Source: an uncultured Candidatus Saccharibacteria bacterium (GTDB taxonomy: Bacteria > Patescibacteriota > Saccharimonadia > Saccharimonadales > Saccharimonadaceae). From it: a stretch of DNA of 64,000 nt. Made by a program: the position numbers and the translations under genes. Positions 1-7,515 of the stretch are shown here, piece after piece. Below the pieces are notes generated by a model. The model did not search any database. It worked only from the letters and a program-made list of their open reading frames with translations, and was not told where the DNA came from. The stretch spans positions 248,001 through 312,000 of the forward strand of contig CALGXC010000004.1 of the NCBI GenBank assembly GCA_937936045.1, written 5' to 3'. Each line of letters opens with the position of its first letter. Position 1 is the stretch's first letter.

Positions 1-67
1 GCAAGTTTTTTTCCTCAGCAATCGTACGCACTGCCAACGTCAACTGCTTAATATTCAAGTCTTCCAT
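1..67 (-). CDS. nusA: Transcription factor NusA, N-terminal fragment (cut by window edge)
   Basis: Only the first 22 codons are in the window, reading MEDLNIKQLTLAV and then an acidic/basic helix ending EEKNL. This resembles the N-terminal RNA-polymerase-binding domain of NusA, the termination/antitermination factor, in CPR bacteria. The ATG at 67 is preceded on the minus strand by AAGGAG. A good sigma-70 type promoter lies upstream (-35 at 182-187, -10 at 159-164), and a terminator-like hairpin sits in the leader. The assignment rests on a short peptide and could be wrong. Confidence 0.5.
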   Translation of the reverse strand, partial: MEDLNIKQLTLAVRTIAEEKNL

Positions 68-126
68 TACATTCTCCTTCTTATTAATTATATCTTTTTC
101 CGTCTCAAACTTCCATAAACGAAAAA

Positions 127-147
127 CTCCGACCTGCCGGCCGGATT
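127..147 (-). terminator. Terminator-like hairpin in the nusA leader
   Basis: On the minus strand TCCGGCC, a short loop and GGTCGGA (one G-U pair) are followed by GTTTTT. It lies downstream of the nusA promoter but upstream of the nusA RBS. It can therefore act as an attenuator in the leader, as a terminator for the upstream nuclease gene, or both. Confidence 0.5.
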
Positions 148-158
148 AGTACTTTCCT

Positions 159-187
159 ATTGTATTAAAAAATTTTTATTTTGTCAA
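159..187 (-). promoter_or_regulatory. Promoter of the nusA transcript
   Basis: Read on the minus strand, TTGACA (182-187) and TACAAT (159-164) are separated by 17 bp. The -35 box lies just past the stop codon of the upstream nuclease gene, so the nusA operon starts afresh here with a leader of about 85 nt. Confidence 0.7.
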
Positions 188-189
188 TA

Positions 190-879
190 TCATACTTCCA
201 CGCACTTTTCCAAAATACTCGACATCGCGCTTTTTTCAGCTTCCGTTACCCACAAGCGATATCGTCGCTTTATTGCTATCTGGCGCGCTACATACTGACA
301 ACGAAACGGCTTATTACTCGGCAGCCAAGTTGCCGCGTCGCCGTCACCTTTGGCTTGGTTCGCTGGACCATCAACCGCCAACAGATTTAACGGATCATTC
401 GCCAACTTCTCTCGTTCTTCTGGAGAAATTTGCTGCGCACCCTTTTGCCAAGCATCGCTCAAAGCCACGACGTGATCAATCTGAACCTTAGAACTGGTTT
501 TTTCACCACGCTGAAAATGAATAGTTTGCCCCGTATAGGGGTCGTTAAGTACACCTGATAAAACTCGACATTTTTCATCAATTTTCTCATCAGTCAGATC
601 TCGCGCCAGAATTACCTCCCGCACAGAGCAGCCGTTAATTTTACCCCAGCTATTGCCGAATTGCTTTCTGGAATAGCCAGTCTTTGGCGCACGTCCTTTA
701 ACTTCTATCTTTTCCAATTCCGCTCTGGCGTTCGAATTACCAAATAATTCTCGTTGTGTTGAAGTTTGAATTGTCTGAGGTTCGGGTTGTGAAATTCGCG
801 AAGCCCAAACCGCCACACCAGCCACCAAAATTACCAGTGCAATCACCACTTGCCGACGTCGTATTTTATTCACCCTCAT
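190..879 (-). CDS. Secreted or membrane-anchored HNH-family endonuclease (DUF1524-like)
   Basis: The 229-aa protein starts with a basic stretch and one hydrophobic segment (about residues 9-27), so the nuclease domain is predicted to be outside the membrane. The domain carries the pattern QIDHVVALSDAW, then NDPLNLLAVDGPANQAKGD and ATWLPSNKPFRCQYVARQ. This is the DH...N...K layout of secreted HNH proteins of the DUF1524/GmrSD C-terminal type. The likely role is degradation of external nucleic acid for nucleotide scavenging, fitting a host-dependent organism without nucleotide synthesis (inference). The ATG at 879 lies 6 nt from a -10 box (886-891) shared with the divergent aminopeptidase gene. 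Confidence 0.8.
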   Translation of the reverse strand: MRVNKIRRRQVVIALVILVAGVAVWASRISQPEPQTIQTSTQRELFGNSNARAELEKIEVKGRAPKTGYSRKQFGNSWGKINGCSVREVILARDLTDEKIDEKCRVLSGVLNDPYTGQTIHFQRGEKTSSKVQIDHVVALSDAWQKGAQQISPEEREKLANDPLNLLAVDGPANQAKGDGDAATWLPSNKPFRCQYVARQIAIKRRYRLWVTEAEKSAMSSILEKCVEV

Positions 880-885
880 GACTGT

Positions 886-893
886 ATTATAAT
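886..893. promoter_or_regulatory. Overlapping divergent -10 boxes
   Basis: ATTATAAT contains TATAAT on both strands: 888-893 for the + gene and 886-891 for the - gene. Each start codon (900 on +, 879 on -) lies exactly 6 nt beyond its box, predicting two leaderless transcripts that compete for one site. Confidence 0.7.
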
Positions 894-899
894 TAAACT

Positions 900-3413
900 A
901 TGACTAAAGTTCCACGCCTACTTGACACATTCACACCAAATTATTACAACCTAACTCTCGATTTAACACGCGCCGAGGAAAAAGAATTTTCTGGCACAGT
1001 TATCATTTCTGGCAATTCCACCAGCGAATCAATTTTGCTACATTCCAAAGGCTTAACAATTCAATCAGCCACAATCGACGATCAGCCCGCCGGCGTCTCA
1101 TTTGGTGAGTTTGACGAATTGAGATTATCTCAGCCGAACCTTAAAAACGGAAATCACACAATTCACATCATTTTTTCCGGAAATATTACCGACGCAATGC
1201 ACGGCTTGTATCCTTGCTACTTCACTCACAACGGCATTAAAAAACAACTTTTCGCTACTCAATTTGAATCACATCACGCCCGCGAAGTTTTCCCTTGCAT
1301 TGACGAACCAGCCGCCAAAGCTGAATATGATTTGACGCTAATAACTCGCCCAGGAATAACAGTTTTGGGAAATATGCCCGTAAAAAGCGAAGGAGAAAAT
1401 GGCGATTCTCGCACGACAACATTTGAGAAAACACCGCGAATGAGCAGTTATCTTCTGGCTTTCGTCATCGGTGAATTGCACAAAAAAACTGCCCGCACCA
1501 AATCTGGCGTCGAGGTTAACGTCTGGGCAACGCCAGCTCAGAATGAAAATACATTAGATTTTGCGTTAGACATCGCCACTCGCTCAATTGATTTTTATGA
1601 CGAATATTTCGGCGTCAAATATCCATTGCCAAAATCTGACCACGTCGCTCTTCCCGACTTCTCCTCTGGTGCCATGGAAAACTGGGGATTAATTACTTAC
1701 CGCGAAAGCTGTTTGCTTGCGGACCCAGAATTAACCCCAGAATCATCCAGGCGCTTCATTGCTACGGTTATTGCGCACGAGCTCAGTCATCAATGGTTTG
1801 GTAATCTCGTTACCATGAACTGGTGGAATGATTTATGGCTCAATGAAAGCTTTGCCAATATGATGGAATACGTGGCGATTGATGCATTGCACCCCGAATG
1901 GCGCATGTGGGAAGATTTTGCCACGAATGAAGTAACGGCCGCACTCAGACGCGACAGCTTGGACGGCGTCCAATCGGTTCAAGCCGACGTCAATCATCCA
2001 GACGAAATCAGCACTTTGTTCGACCCAGCAATTGTTTATGCTAAGGGCGGACGACTGCTTGTTATGGTTAGAAAACTTATCGGCGAAGAAGCATTTCGCG
2101 CTGGACTTAAATCATACTTTGAAAAATTCGCATACAAAAACACTGTCGGAAATGACCTGTGGCAAGAATTAGAGTCGACGAGCAGTCAGCCAATTGTCAA
2201 TCTAATGAACGCTTGGATTTCCCAACCTGGTCTTCCTGTCGTATCAGTTTCAAACAGTCACGACGCGGCGATTTTAAGTCAGGAACGATTCTTCATCGGC
2301 GAACACCAACCATCTGACGCATTATGGCCGATTCCATTATTCGCAAACCAGCCACTTGATGTAAAAATCTTGAATCAAAAAGAAACCACCGTTTCCATTG
2401 AAAAGCCATTACAATTAAACTGTGGCTTAAGCGCCCACTTCGTCACCAAATATGACGAATCCTCTCGCGAATATTTATTGAAGAACATTACAGAGTTGCC
2501 AACCCTGGATAAGATTTGTATCTTACAGGACGTGACAATACTCGCCCGCGCTGGATTTGAAAACTCGGCGTCACTACTTCCATTGGCATTGTCGCTAAAA
2601 ACCGAAACCAACGAAAAAGTCTTCGGTATGGCGGCTGGCGCCTTGACGGAACTGCGAAAGTTCGTAGACGATAATGACGCCGCCAGAGATTCATTAAAGA
2701 AAATTTCTGGAGAATTTGCGCATACCACATTTAAGGAATTAGATTGGGATGAAAAAGCTGGCGAATCGGATGACGACCGCGAACGACGCACCACGGCTTT
2801 GAGCTTGATGATGTATAGTGAAGATGAAGAAGTTTTGAACGAGGCAAAAACGCGTTTTGACAATAATAAATTGGAAGACTTACCGACAGAAACTCGAGCT
2901 TTAATTATCAGCGCAAACGTGAGACATTTCGAGACGCCAGAGATGATTGAAAATCTCTTTACTGCATATAAGAACACGCCGTCAAATGACCTGCAGAATG
3001 ATATTGCAATTGGACTAACTTCCACTAAAAACCCCAAAACAGCAGAAAAAATTCTTGCCAACATTAAAGATTCCAATATTATCCGCCCGCAAGACGCCAG
3101 CCGTTGGTTTGTGTATTTGATTCGCACCAGAGAAAGCCGCCAAATTGCTTGGAATTGGCTAAAAGAAAACTGGGCATGGGTCGAAGAGAAATTTGGTGAT
3201 GACAAAAGCTATGACGATTTTATTCGCTATGCTGCCACAGCCCTATTGACAACCGACGAACTTGACGACTTTCGACAATTCTTTGAGCCGATGGAAAATA
3301 TTCCAGCCCTAACCAGAACGATTAAGTTGGGGATTACAGAAATTAAAGCACGCACTGAGTTGATTGAGCAAGATAAGGCGGATGTGCTCTCTGCTTTGCA
3401 AACAACACTGTGA
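900..3413 (+). CDS. pepN: M1 family aminopeptidase (PepN-like)
   Basis: An 837-aa zinc aminopeptidase that removes N-terminal residues from peptides. The exopeptidase motif GAMEN is near residue 257, and the HEXXH zinc site (HELSH) near residue 293 is followed by NESFAN with the third ligand. The N-terminal beta domain, catalytic domain and long helical C-terminal ERAP1-like domain are all present, so the enzyme looks intact. No signal peptide is seen, so it is probably cytoplasmic, recycling amino acids from imported peptides. The TATAAT at 888-893 leaves a 6-nt gap, so the message should be leaderless. Confidence 0.93.
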   Translation: MTKVPRLLDTFTPNYYNLTLDLTRAEEKEFSGTVIISGNSTSESILLHSKGLTIQSATIDDQPAGVSFGEFDELRLSQPNLKNGNHTIHIIFSGNITDAMHGLYPCYFTHNGIKKQLFATQFESHHAREVFPCIDEPAAKAEYDLTLITRPGITVLGNMPVKSEGENGDSRTTTFEKTPRMSSYLLAFVIGELHKKTARTKSGVEVNVWATPAQNENTLDFALDIATRSIDFYDEYFGVKYPLPKSDHVALPDFSSGAMENWGLITYRESCLLADPELTPESSRRFIATVIAHELSHQWFGNLVTMNWWNDLWLNESFANMMEYVAIDALHPEWRMWEDFATNEVTAALRRDSLDGVQSVQADVNHPDEISTLFDPAIVYAKGGRLLVMVRKLIGEEAFRAGLKSYFEKFAYKNTVGNDLWQELESTSSQPIVNLMNAWISQPGLPVVSVSNSHDAAILSQERFFIGEHQPSDALWPIPLFANQPLDVKILNQKETTVSIEKPLQLNCGLSAHFVTKYDESSREYLLKNITELPTLDKICILQDVTILARAGFENSASLLPLALSLKTETNEKVFGMAAGALTELRKFVDDNDAARDSLKKISGEFAHTTFKELDWDEKAGESDDDRERRTTALSLMMYSEDEEVLNEAKTRFDNNKLEDLPTETRALIISANVRHFETPEMIENLFTAYKNTPSNDLQNDIAIGLTSTKNPKTAEKILANIKDSNIIRPQDASRWFVYLIRTRESRQIAWNWLKENWAWVEEKFGDDKSYDDFIRYAATALLTTDELDDFRQFFEPMENIPALTRTIKLGITEIKARTELIEQDKADVLSALQTTL

Positions 3414-3430
3414 TATATTATGCCACATTT

Positions 3431-3480
3431 TTGACAAAATCTATTGACATTTTATCCTATTAGTGATATAAATATATTAG
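3431..3480 (+). promoter_or_regulatory. Promoter of structured locus 1
   Basis: Two TTGACA boxes (3431-3436 and 3444-3449) are followed, 17 bp after the second, by TATAAA (3467-3472) and then TATATTAGCTTTTG. The double TTGACA spacing and the AGCTTTT just downstream recur at the 30.7 kb locus, and AGCTTTT at three further loci. Confidence 0.7.
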
Positions 3481-3671
3481 CTTTTGTTGACGGAACAAAT
3501 GTTTTGTCCGAAAGCGCACCTTGACAAGTTGAGAGAGTTTATAAACCGGAGGTGAGATTTTGCGATATTTTAAGAAGTATCCCGAAACCTCATCTTCGGT
3601 CGTTCGCCATCCGGGCGTCGATCAGTGTTTTTTAACACGAGCGTCCGCTCGGATGAGGAGAGAGTACTGAC
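3479..3671 (+). promoter_or_regulatory. Structured 5' leader of locus 1
   Basis: GCTTT near 3480 pairs with AAAGC near 3512-3516, enclosing GGAACAAA and TTTGTCC (one bulge). Further on GAGGT pairs with ACCTC. A long hairpin has CATCCG (3608-3613) with CGGATG (3650-3655) and an apical GTGTT (3625-3629) with AACAC (3634-3638). The last stem ends right before the GAGGAG ribosome-binding site, so folding could limit translation. Confidence 0.55.
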
Positions 3672-4041
3672 ATGCCGACTTTTATTACGGATGAAGTTAA
3701 AGCCCTCTTCAGGGAACAACACGGCAAGGGGGGAGACAGACGCTCACGAGATCGCCGCATTCCTCGACGATAATCATATCAAGGAGGTGTGCGAGCGTGT
3801 CAAGGAAGCAGTCGTCGACCAGTACCTTCGTACGGGCGACAAGATTACTTATGTGCAAGTTGACGACCCCTTGTCAACGCAAGCTGTCGCAATGAGCGAG
3901 GAGTGTCACAACACACTCCTCGCCGCCCTCAAGTCCCTCGAGGATAGCACCGAAAATGTAGTCCTCAGAGGAGGACGCGAACCCGCACCTTGGAGAGCCT
4001 CCATGGACGGACATATTGCCGTTTACTTCTCCTGGAAGTAG
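3672..4041 (+). CDS. Small protein of locus 1, interrupted at a G6 run
   Basis: ATG 3672 follows GAGGAG at a usual distance and opens MPTFITDEVKALFREQHGK. Without a frame change, translation ends at TAA 3771-3773 after 33 codons. Removing one G from the G6 run (3728-3733) joins this start to a frame running to TAG 4039-4041, giving an acidic protein of about 122 residues that ends AVYFSWK. So this is a frameshifted gene, a phase-variable gene, a programmed +1 shift, or a sequencing error. Codons favour GAG, CTC, GTC and AAG, unlike the neighbours. The coding region contains a perfect 11-bp inverted repeat (GCGAGGAGTGT with ACACTCCTCGC, 3896-3923). No family recognised. Confidence 0.5.
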
Positions 4042-4098
4042 ACTACGATCAAGCGAACATGGCGAGTCCGTAGAGATTCGCAGCTCTCTCACTTGTCA

Positions 4099-4153
4099 GT
4101 TCGCTCCATAGATGTGTGTCTATGCTGATGAGTCGGAAACGACGAAAGCGAAC
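4099..4153 (+). ncRNA. Type III hammerhead self-cleaving ribozyme
   Basis: All catalytic-core positions are present in order. Stem III is open-ended: GTTCGC (4099-4104) pairs with GCGAAC (4148-4153). The U-C cleavage dinucleotide is 4105-4106. Stem I is CATAG (4107-4111) with CTATG (4120-4124). The CTGATGA core box is 4125-4131. Stem II is GTCG (4132-4135), a GAAA loop and CGAC (4140-4143). The GAAA core box is 4144-4147. Cleavage is expected between C4106 and C4107. The element lies downstream of the small ORF of locus 1, ends 4 nt before the convergent rnhB stop, and would set the 3' end of that transcript. Identification is by motif; activity is inferred. Confidence 0.88.
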
Positions 4154-4156
4154 AAT

Positions 4157-5146
4157 TTATTCCAACACCACACACTCTTTAGCTACGGGCGGATTTCCAT
4201 CAACAGAAATTGCCAGCATTTGCATATCACAGCCTTCATACTGCGTATTTTTGGCAGTGAACATCTCTGCAGAAAAACGCATTTGCTGCTGTTTTTTATT
4301 TGTAATCGCCGCCAAGCCATCGCCGAAATCGTCATTTTTACGATATTTGACCTCTGTAAAATATAAAACATTATCTTTTTTGCTAACAATATCAATTTCG
4401 CAATACCGCGTCCGCCAATTCCGTTCTATAATTTCATGACCATCGCCTACCAACCAATCCGCCGCCGCTTGCTCACCTTTATCACCAATTTGACGCGTCG
4501 TGTCTTTTTGCTGGTTTTTAGATTTTCTATCGTCAGACGCATTTTGCGAATTCGCCCCAGTATTAGCGTATTTAGCCAACGGCGCAAAACTCAGCCGATG
4601 TAGCGGAGTTACGCCCAGATTATCAATAGCCGCTCGATGCTTCGCCACGCCATAGCCAACGTGCGAAGAAAAATCATATCCTGGATAAACATTATCCTGC
4701 TTCGCCATGAATTTATCGCGAGCCACTTTAGCAATAATCGACGCCGCCGAAACGCTCGGAATCAGACCGTCGGCTTTCGCTATAATTGTTACATACTTTT
4801 CTAGCGGTGTACCCGCCAAAAAATTGACCGTCCCATCGATAATAATTTCATCAAACGTCGAGCCATTTTTCTGACATTTCGCTTGGATTTCTTTGACTGC
4901 ACGCCGCGTTGCCAGCTTAAGCGCCTCGCTCATCCCTATTTCATCCAGTTCCTCAGCAGAAACCCAGCCCAATGCCCAAGCCGACGCTTGCTCGCGAATT
5001 TCCTCATCGAGCAATTCACGTCGTTTTTTGGTCAATTTTTTACTATCATCAAGCCCTTCAATTTCAGCGCCGCCCAAAACCACCGCGCCAATCACCAACG
5101 GTCCAGCCCACGCGCCGCGCCCGACTTCATCAATTCCCAGAATCAC
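4157..5146 (-). CDS. rnhB: Ribonuclease HII fused to a YraN-type (UPF0102) nuclease-fold domain
   Basis: Residues 1 to about 190 are RNase HII, which cuts RNA in RNA-DNA hybrids and single ribonucleotides in DNA. The family motif DEVGRGAWAGPL is at the N terminus, followed by SVSAASIIAKVARD and the YPGYDF segment. After a polar linker, residues of about 215-329 match YraN, with GDKGEQAAADWL and CEIDIVSKKDN...FTEVKYR, the D...E.K pattern of restriction-like folds. In many bacteria rnhB and yraN are separate neighbours near rplS; here they are one ORF and rplS is close by. The start is GTG 5146, which overlaps the end of the upstream gene by 17 bp. Confidence 0.9.
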   Translation of the reverse strand: MILGIDEVGRGAWAGPLVIGAVVLGGAEIEGLDDSKKLTKKRRELLDEEIREQASAWALGWVSAEELDEIGMSEALKLATRRAVKEIQAKCQKNGSTFDEIIIDGTVNFLAGTPLEKYVTIIAKADGLIPSVSAASIIAKVARDKFMAKQDNVYPGYDFSSHVGYGVAKHRAAIDNLGVTPLHRLSFAPLAKYANTGANSQNASDDRKSKNQQKDTTRQIGDKGEQAAADWLVGDGHEIIERNWRTRYCEIDIVSKKDNVLYFTEVKYRKNDDFGDGLAAITNKKQQQMRFSAEMFTAKNTQYEGCDMQMLAISVDGNPPVAKECVVLE

Positions 5147-5627
5147 CCGACAATCTTCCCTTTTTCGTCATAAAATCCGCAATAATCCAGCCAATCCAAA
5201 TTGTTGTCGCGCCTAATGTATTCGCCAAAATATCCCAATTCGTGTCGTCCAATTTTATGCTCGCCAAGCCCACTTTGACCATAAATAATTCCGCCAGTTC
5301 GTTAATGCAGCCCAACGCTGAAACTAAAGCAAATACTGAAAACGCCATCACCAACCAGTGCGCCCGCCATTTCATCGACGAAACCAAATACACCCAGAAC
5401 AGCCCCGTAAATAGACCGCCACCCACAAAGTGAGTCGTAAAACTAGTGTCCTGTCCGTCAATTAACGGCGATGGCAAATACCAAGATATGAAAAACAACA
5501 AACACGCTACGTAAAGTAGCCAGCGATATTTTTTCTCATTATCAAAGCCGTTTTTCTTCAAAACATAAGGAGCTGCCACAACCAAAGTCGTCGGAACAAG
5601 GACGGATATATAATGAAATATTGCCAT
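5130..5627 (-). CDS. Integral membrane protein (VanZ/DUF2238-like)
   Basis: 165 aa with about five hydrophobic segments. The stretch SIKLDDTNWDILANTLGA resembles the conserved D.NWD..AN..G loop of VanZ-like/DUF2238 membrane proteins; the family match is by eye. The function of such proteins is poorly defined. The gene lies between rplS and rnhB-yraN, and its stop overlaps the rnhB start, so translation is probably coupled. Confidence 0.55.
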   Translation of the reverse strand: MAIFHYISVLVPTTLVVAAPYVLKKNGFDNEKKYRWLLYVACLLFFISWYLPSPLIDGQDTSFTTHFVGGGLFTGLFWVYLVSSMKWRAHWLVMAFSVFALVSALGCINELAELFMVKVGLASIKLDDTNWDILANTLGATTIWIGWIIADFMTKKGRLSGDSGN

Positions 5628-5646
5628 ATTGAGATTATAACATGAG

Positions 5647-5675
5647 AAAACCGCCCCAGATTAAGAGACGGTTTT
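5647..5675 (-). terminator. Intrinsic terminator after rplS
   Basis: AAAACCG (5647-5653) and CGGTTTT (5669-5675) form a 7-bp stem with a 15-nt loop just past the rplS stop. The U run is part of the stem. Promoter-like sequence for the next gene follows closely. Confidence 0.65.
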
Positions 5676-5694
5676 ATGATTAACCAATTGACAA

Positions 5695-6216
5695 TTACGC
5701 GTCTTTATGGCGAGCTGCAACTTCAGCAGCCTTAGCGTCAAGCTCTGCCTGAGCGGCATCTTTTTCAGCTTGTTTTGCAGCAGCAGCCTGAGCAGCTTCT
5801 TCCTTCAAGCGTTCAGCTTCCGCTTCTGCCTTAGCGTCATGAATATCATTAACAGCAGCACGATCGAAATTCTTAGCCGTCAAGCGAGCTGACTTACCGC
5901 TACGCTGGCGAAGGAAGCTTAAGAACTTGCGGCGAACCTTAGCGCGACGAACAATCTCAATCTTCTCAATCAACGGACTGTGCATCAAAAATGACTTTTC
6001 AACGCCAACACCTGAAGCAATCTTTCGAACTGTAATGCGTGATGTGTGCGATTTTTTATTGTCGGTACGGATGACAACACCCTCGAACATCTGAATACGC
6101 TCTTTGTTGCCTTCCTTAATTTTCTGGTAAACGCGAACCGTGTCACCGCTGCGAGCATCGACAACTGCTTGCTTTTTTTGTGCTTGGTTGATTTTGTTGA
6201 TTAACTCAAAACTCAT
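5695..6216 (-). CDS. rplS: 50S ribosomal protein bL19 with a long Ala/Glu-rich tail
   Basis: The first ~115 residues are a standard bL19: FELINKINQAQ, RSGDTVRVYQKIKEG, IQMFEGVVIRTDN and KVRRKFLSFLRQRSGKSARL. A further ~55 residues are almost entirely Ala, Glu, Lys and Gln and should form a charged helix or coiled coil projecting from the subunit interface. The total is 173 aa against about 115 in most bacteria. It reads divergently from the malic enzyme gene, with a leader of over 80 nt that can form a hairpin. Confidence 0.95.
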   Translation of the reverse strand: MSFELINKINQAQKKQAVVDARSGDTVRVYQKIKEGNKERIQMFEGVVIRTDNKKSHTSRITVRKIASGVGVEKSFLMHSPLIEKIEIVRRAKVRRKFLSFLRQRSGKSARLTAKNFDRAAVNDIHDAKAEAEAERLKEEAAQAAAAKQAEKDAAQAELDAKAAEVAARHKDA

Positions 6217-6300
6217 AATTTTTCCTATCTTCCGAACTCGCTCCGACTGGCCACGCAGTTGTACCTCTGCGGCTCCACGTCAAACAAGGCTCGAATATTT
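6217..6300 (-). promoter_or_regulatory. Leader of rplS with possible hairpin
   Basis: In the rplS leader CGCAG (6267-6271 on +, read in reverse) and CTGCG (6254-6258) pair across an 8-nt loop, flanked by further partial pairing (GACGTGG with CCAGTC). Ribosomal protein leaders often bind their own product; nothing here proves that. Confidence 0.3.
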
Positions 6301-6379
6301 AACTCTCGTACAATTACATAAGATAATAACACAAATCTGAAGAAATATCAATTAAATAAAATTGGAGTATAATATAGCT

Positions 6380-7513
6380 ATGGATTACAATAAATTAGCA
6401 CTCGAACTACACGAAAAATACAAAGGTAAAATTACGACTAGCCTCAGAGATAAAGAGGAGCTTAATCGCGACAAACTTAGCGCTTATTACAGCCCTGGCG
6501 TCGGCGCAGTCAGCCAAGCAATTGCCGAAAATCCAGCCGATTTACCAAAGTACACTTGGACAAACAATCTAGTCGCCGTAATCTCAGACGGCTCAGCAAT
6601 TTTGGGCTTAGGCAATTTGGGACCAAAAGCCGCCATGCCAGTTATGGAAGGAAAAGCTTTACTATTTAAGCATTTTGCCGATGTCGACGCCGTGCCAATT
6701 GTGTTAGACGTCCACGAGCCAGAAGAAATCATTGCCACAGTTAAAGCCATCGCGCCAAGTTTCGGAGCCATCAACCTCGAAGATATCGCCGCACCAAAAT
6801 GCTTTGAAATTGAAGAGCGATTGAAGGCAGAGTTAGATATTCCAGTCTTCCACGACGACCAACACGGCACGGCCGTCGTTGTGTTGGCGGGCTTAATTAA
6901 CGCCGCTAAATTGACAGGGCGAAACCTGGCAGATTGCAAATTCGTGGTCATCGGCGCAGGCGCAGCTGGCACGGCAATCATAAAATTGTTAAATCTTTAC
7001 GGAGCAAAAAACATCGTAGCGGTGGATAGCCGAGGAATTGTCGGAAAATCACGCACAGATTTGAACGCTGAAAAAACTGCGTTATTGGAATACGTCGATG
7101 CATCGCAATCTGGCTCAATTGAAGACGCCATCACTGACGCAGACATATTCATCGGCGTATCACGCGCAGGACTGCTCACTCCAGAATTAGTCCAAAAAAT
7201 GGCGAAAGATCCAATCGTATTTGCACTAGCAAATCCTGTTCCAGAAATTATGCCAGATGTCGCCAAACAAGCCGGCGTCGCAATCATCGGCACGGGTCGT
7301 AGCGACTTTCCAAACCAAGTCAACAATTCCCTGGCCTTCCCTGGAATTTTCCGCGGCGCATTAGATCACGGAGTTAAGAAAATAACCGACCAGCACAAAT
7401 TGGCGGCCGCTGAAGCGCTAGCTAACCTGGTCGAAAATCCAACCGTCGATAAAGTCGTCCCAACCGCGTTTGATGAGGGTGTTGTTGAAGCTGTCGCAAA
7501 TGTCATTAGATAA
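6380..7513 (+). CDS. maeB: NAD(P)-dependent malic enzyme
   Basis: 377 aa. Oxidatively decarboxylates malate to pyruvate and CO2 with reduction of NAD(P). The N-terminal part has SAYYSPGVGAVSQAI and VISDGSAILGLGNLGPKAAM. The catalytic region has FGAINLEDIAAPKCFEIE and VFHDDQHGTAVVVLAG. The Rossmann site is VVIGAGAAGTAI, and FALANPVPEI follows. It is the short bacterial form without a phosphotransacetylase domain. ATG 6380 is preferred: TATAAT at 6368-6373 lies exactly 6 nt upstream, so an upstream TTG would not be transcribed. One of few central-metabolism enzymes here outside the 25-32 kb cluster. Whether NAD or NADP is used cannot be read from sequence. Confidence 0.9.
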   Translation: MDYNKLALELHEKYKGKITTSLRDKEELNRDKLSAYYSPGVGAVSQAIAENPADLPKYTWTNNLVAVISDGSAILGLGNLGPKAAMPVMEGKALLFKHFADVDAVPIVLDVHEPEEIIATVKAIAPSFGAINLEDIAAPKCFEIEERLKAELDIPVFHDDQHGTAVVVLAGLINAAKLTGRNLADCKFVVIGAGAAGTAIIKLLNLYGAKNIVAVDSRGIVGKSRTDLNAEKTALLEYVDASQSGSIEDAITDADIFIGVSRAGLLTPELVQKMAKDPIVFALANPVPEIMPDVAKQAGVAIIGTGRSDFPNQVNNSLAFPGIFRGALDHGVKKITDQHKLAAAEALANLVENPTVDKVVPTAFDEGVVEAVANVIR

Positions 7514-7515
7514 GC

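Noticed and set aside
190..879. HNH nuclease as a homing or mobile-element enzyme
   Set aside because: It has an export helix and the DUF1524-type motif of secreted nucleases, and no intron or intein is nearby.
2375..3205. 276-codon open frame on the - strand inside the aminopeptidase gene
   Set aside because: It is antisense to a well-supported gene, has no RBS and a Ser/Phe-rich composition typical of a shadow frame.
3479..3516. A second, 5' hammerhead in locus 1 that would allow circular RNA
   Set aside because: TTGACG and CGAAAGC recall the core but the box is not CTGANGA, stem I is absent and no cleavage site can be placed.
4112..4439. Two + strand frames across the end of rnhB-yraN
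   Set aside because: They start inside the hammerhead or antisense to the YraN domain and have no RBS.
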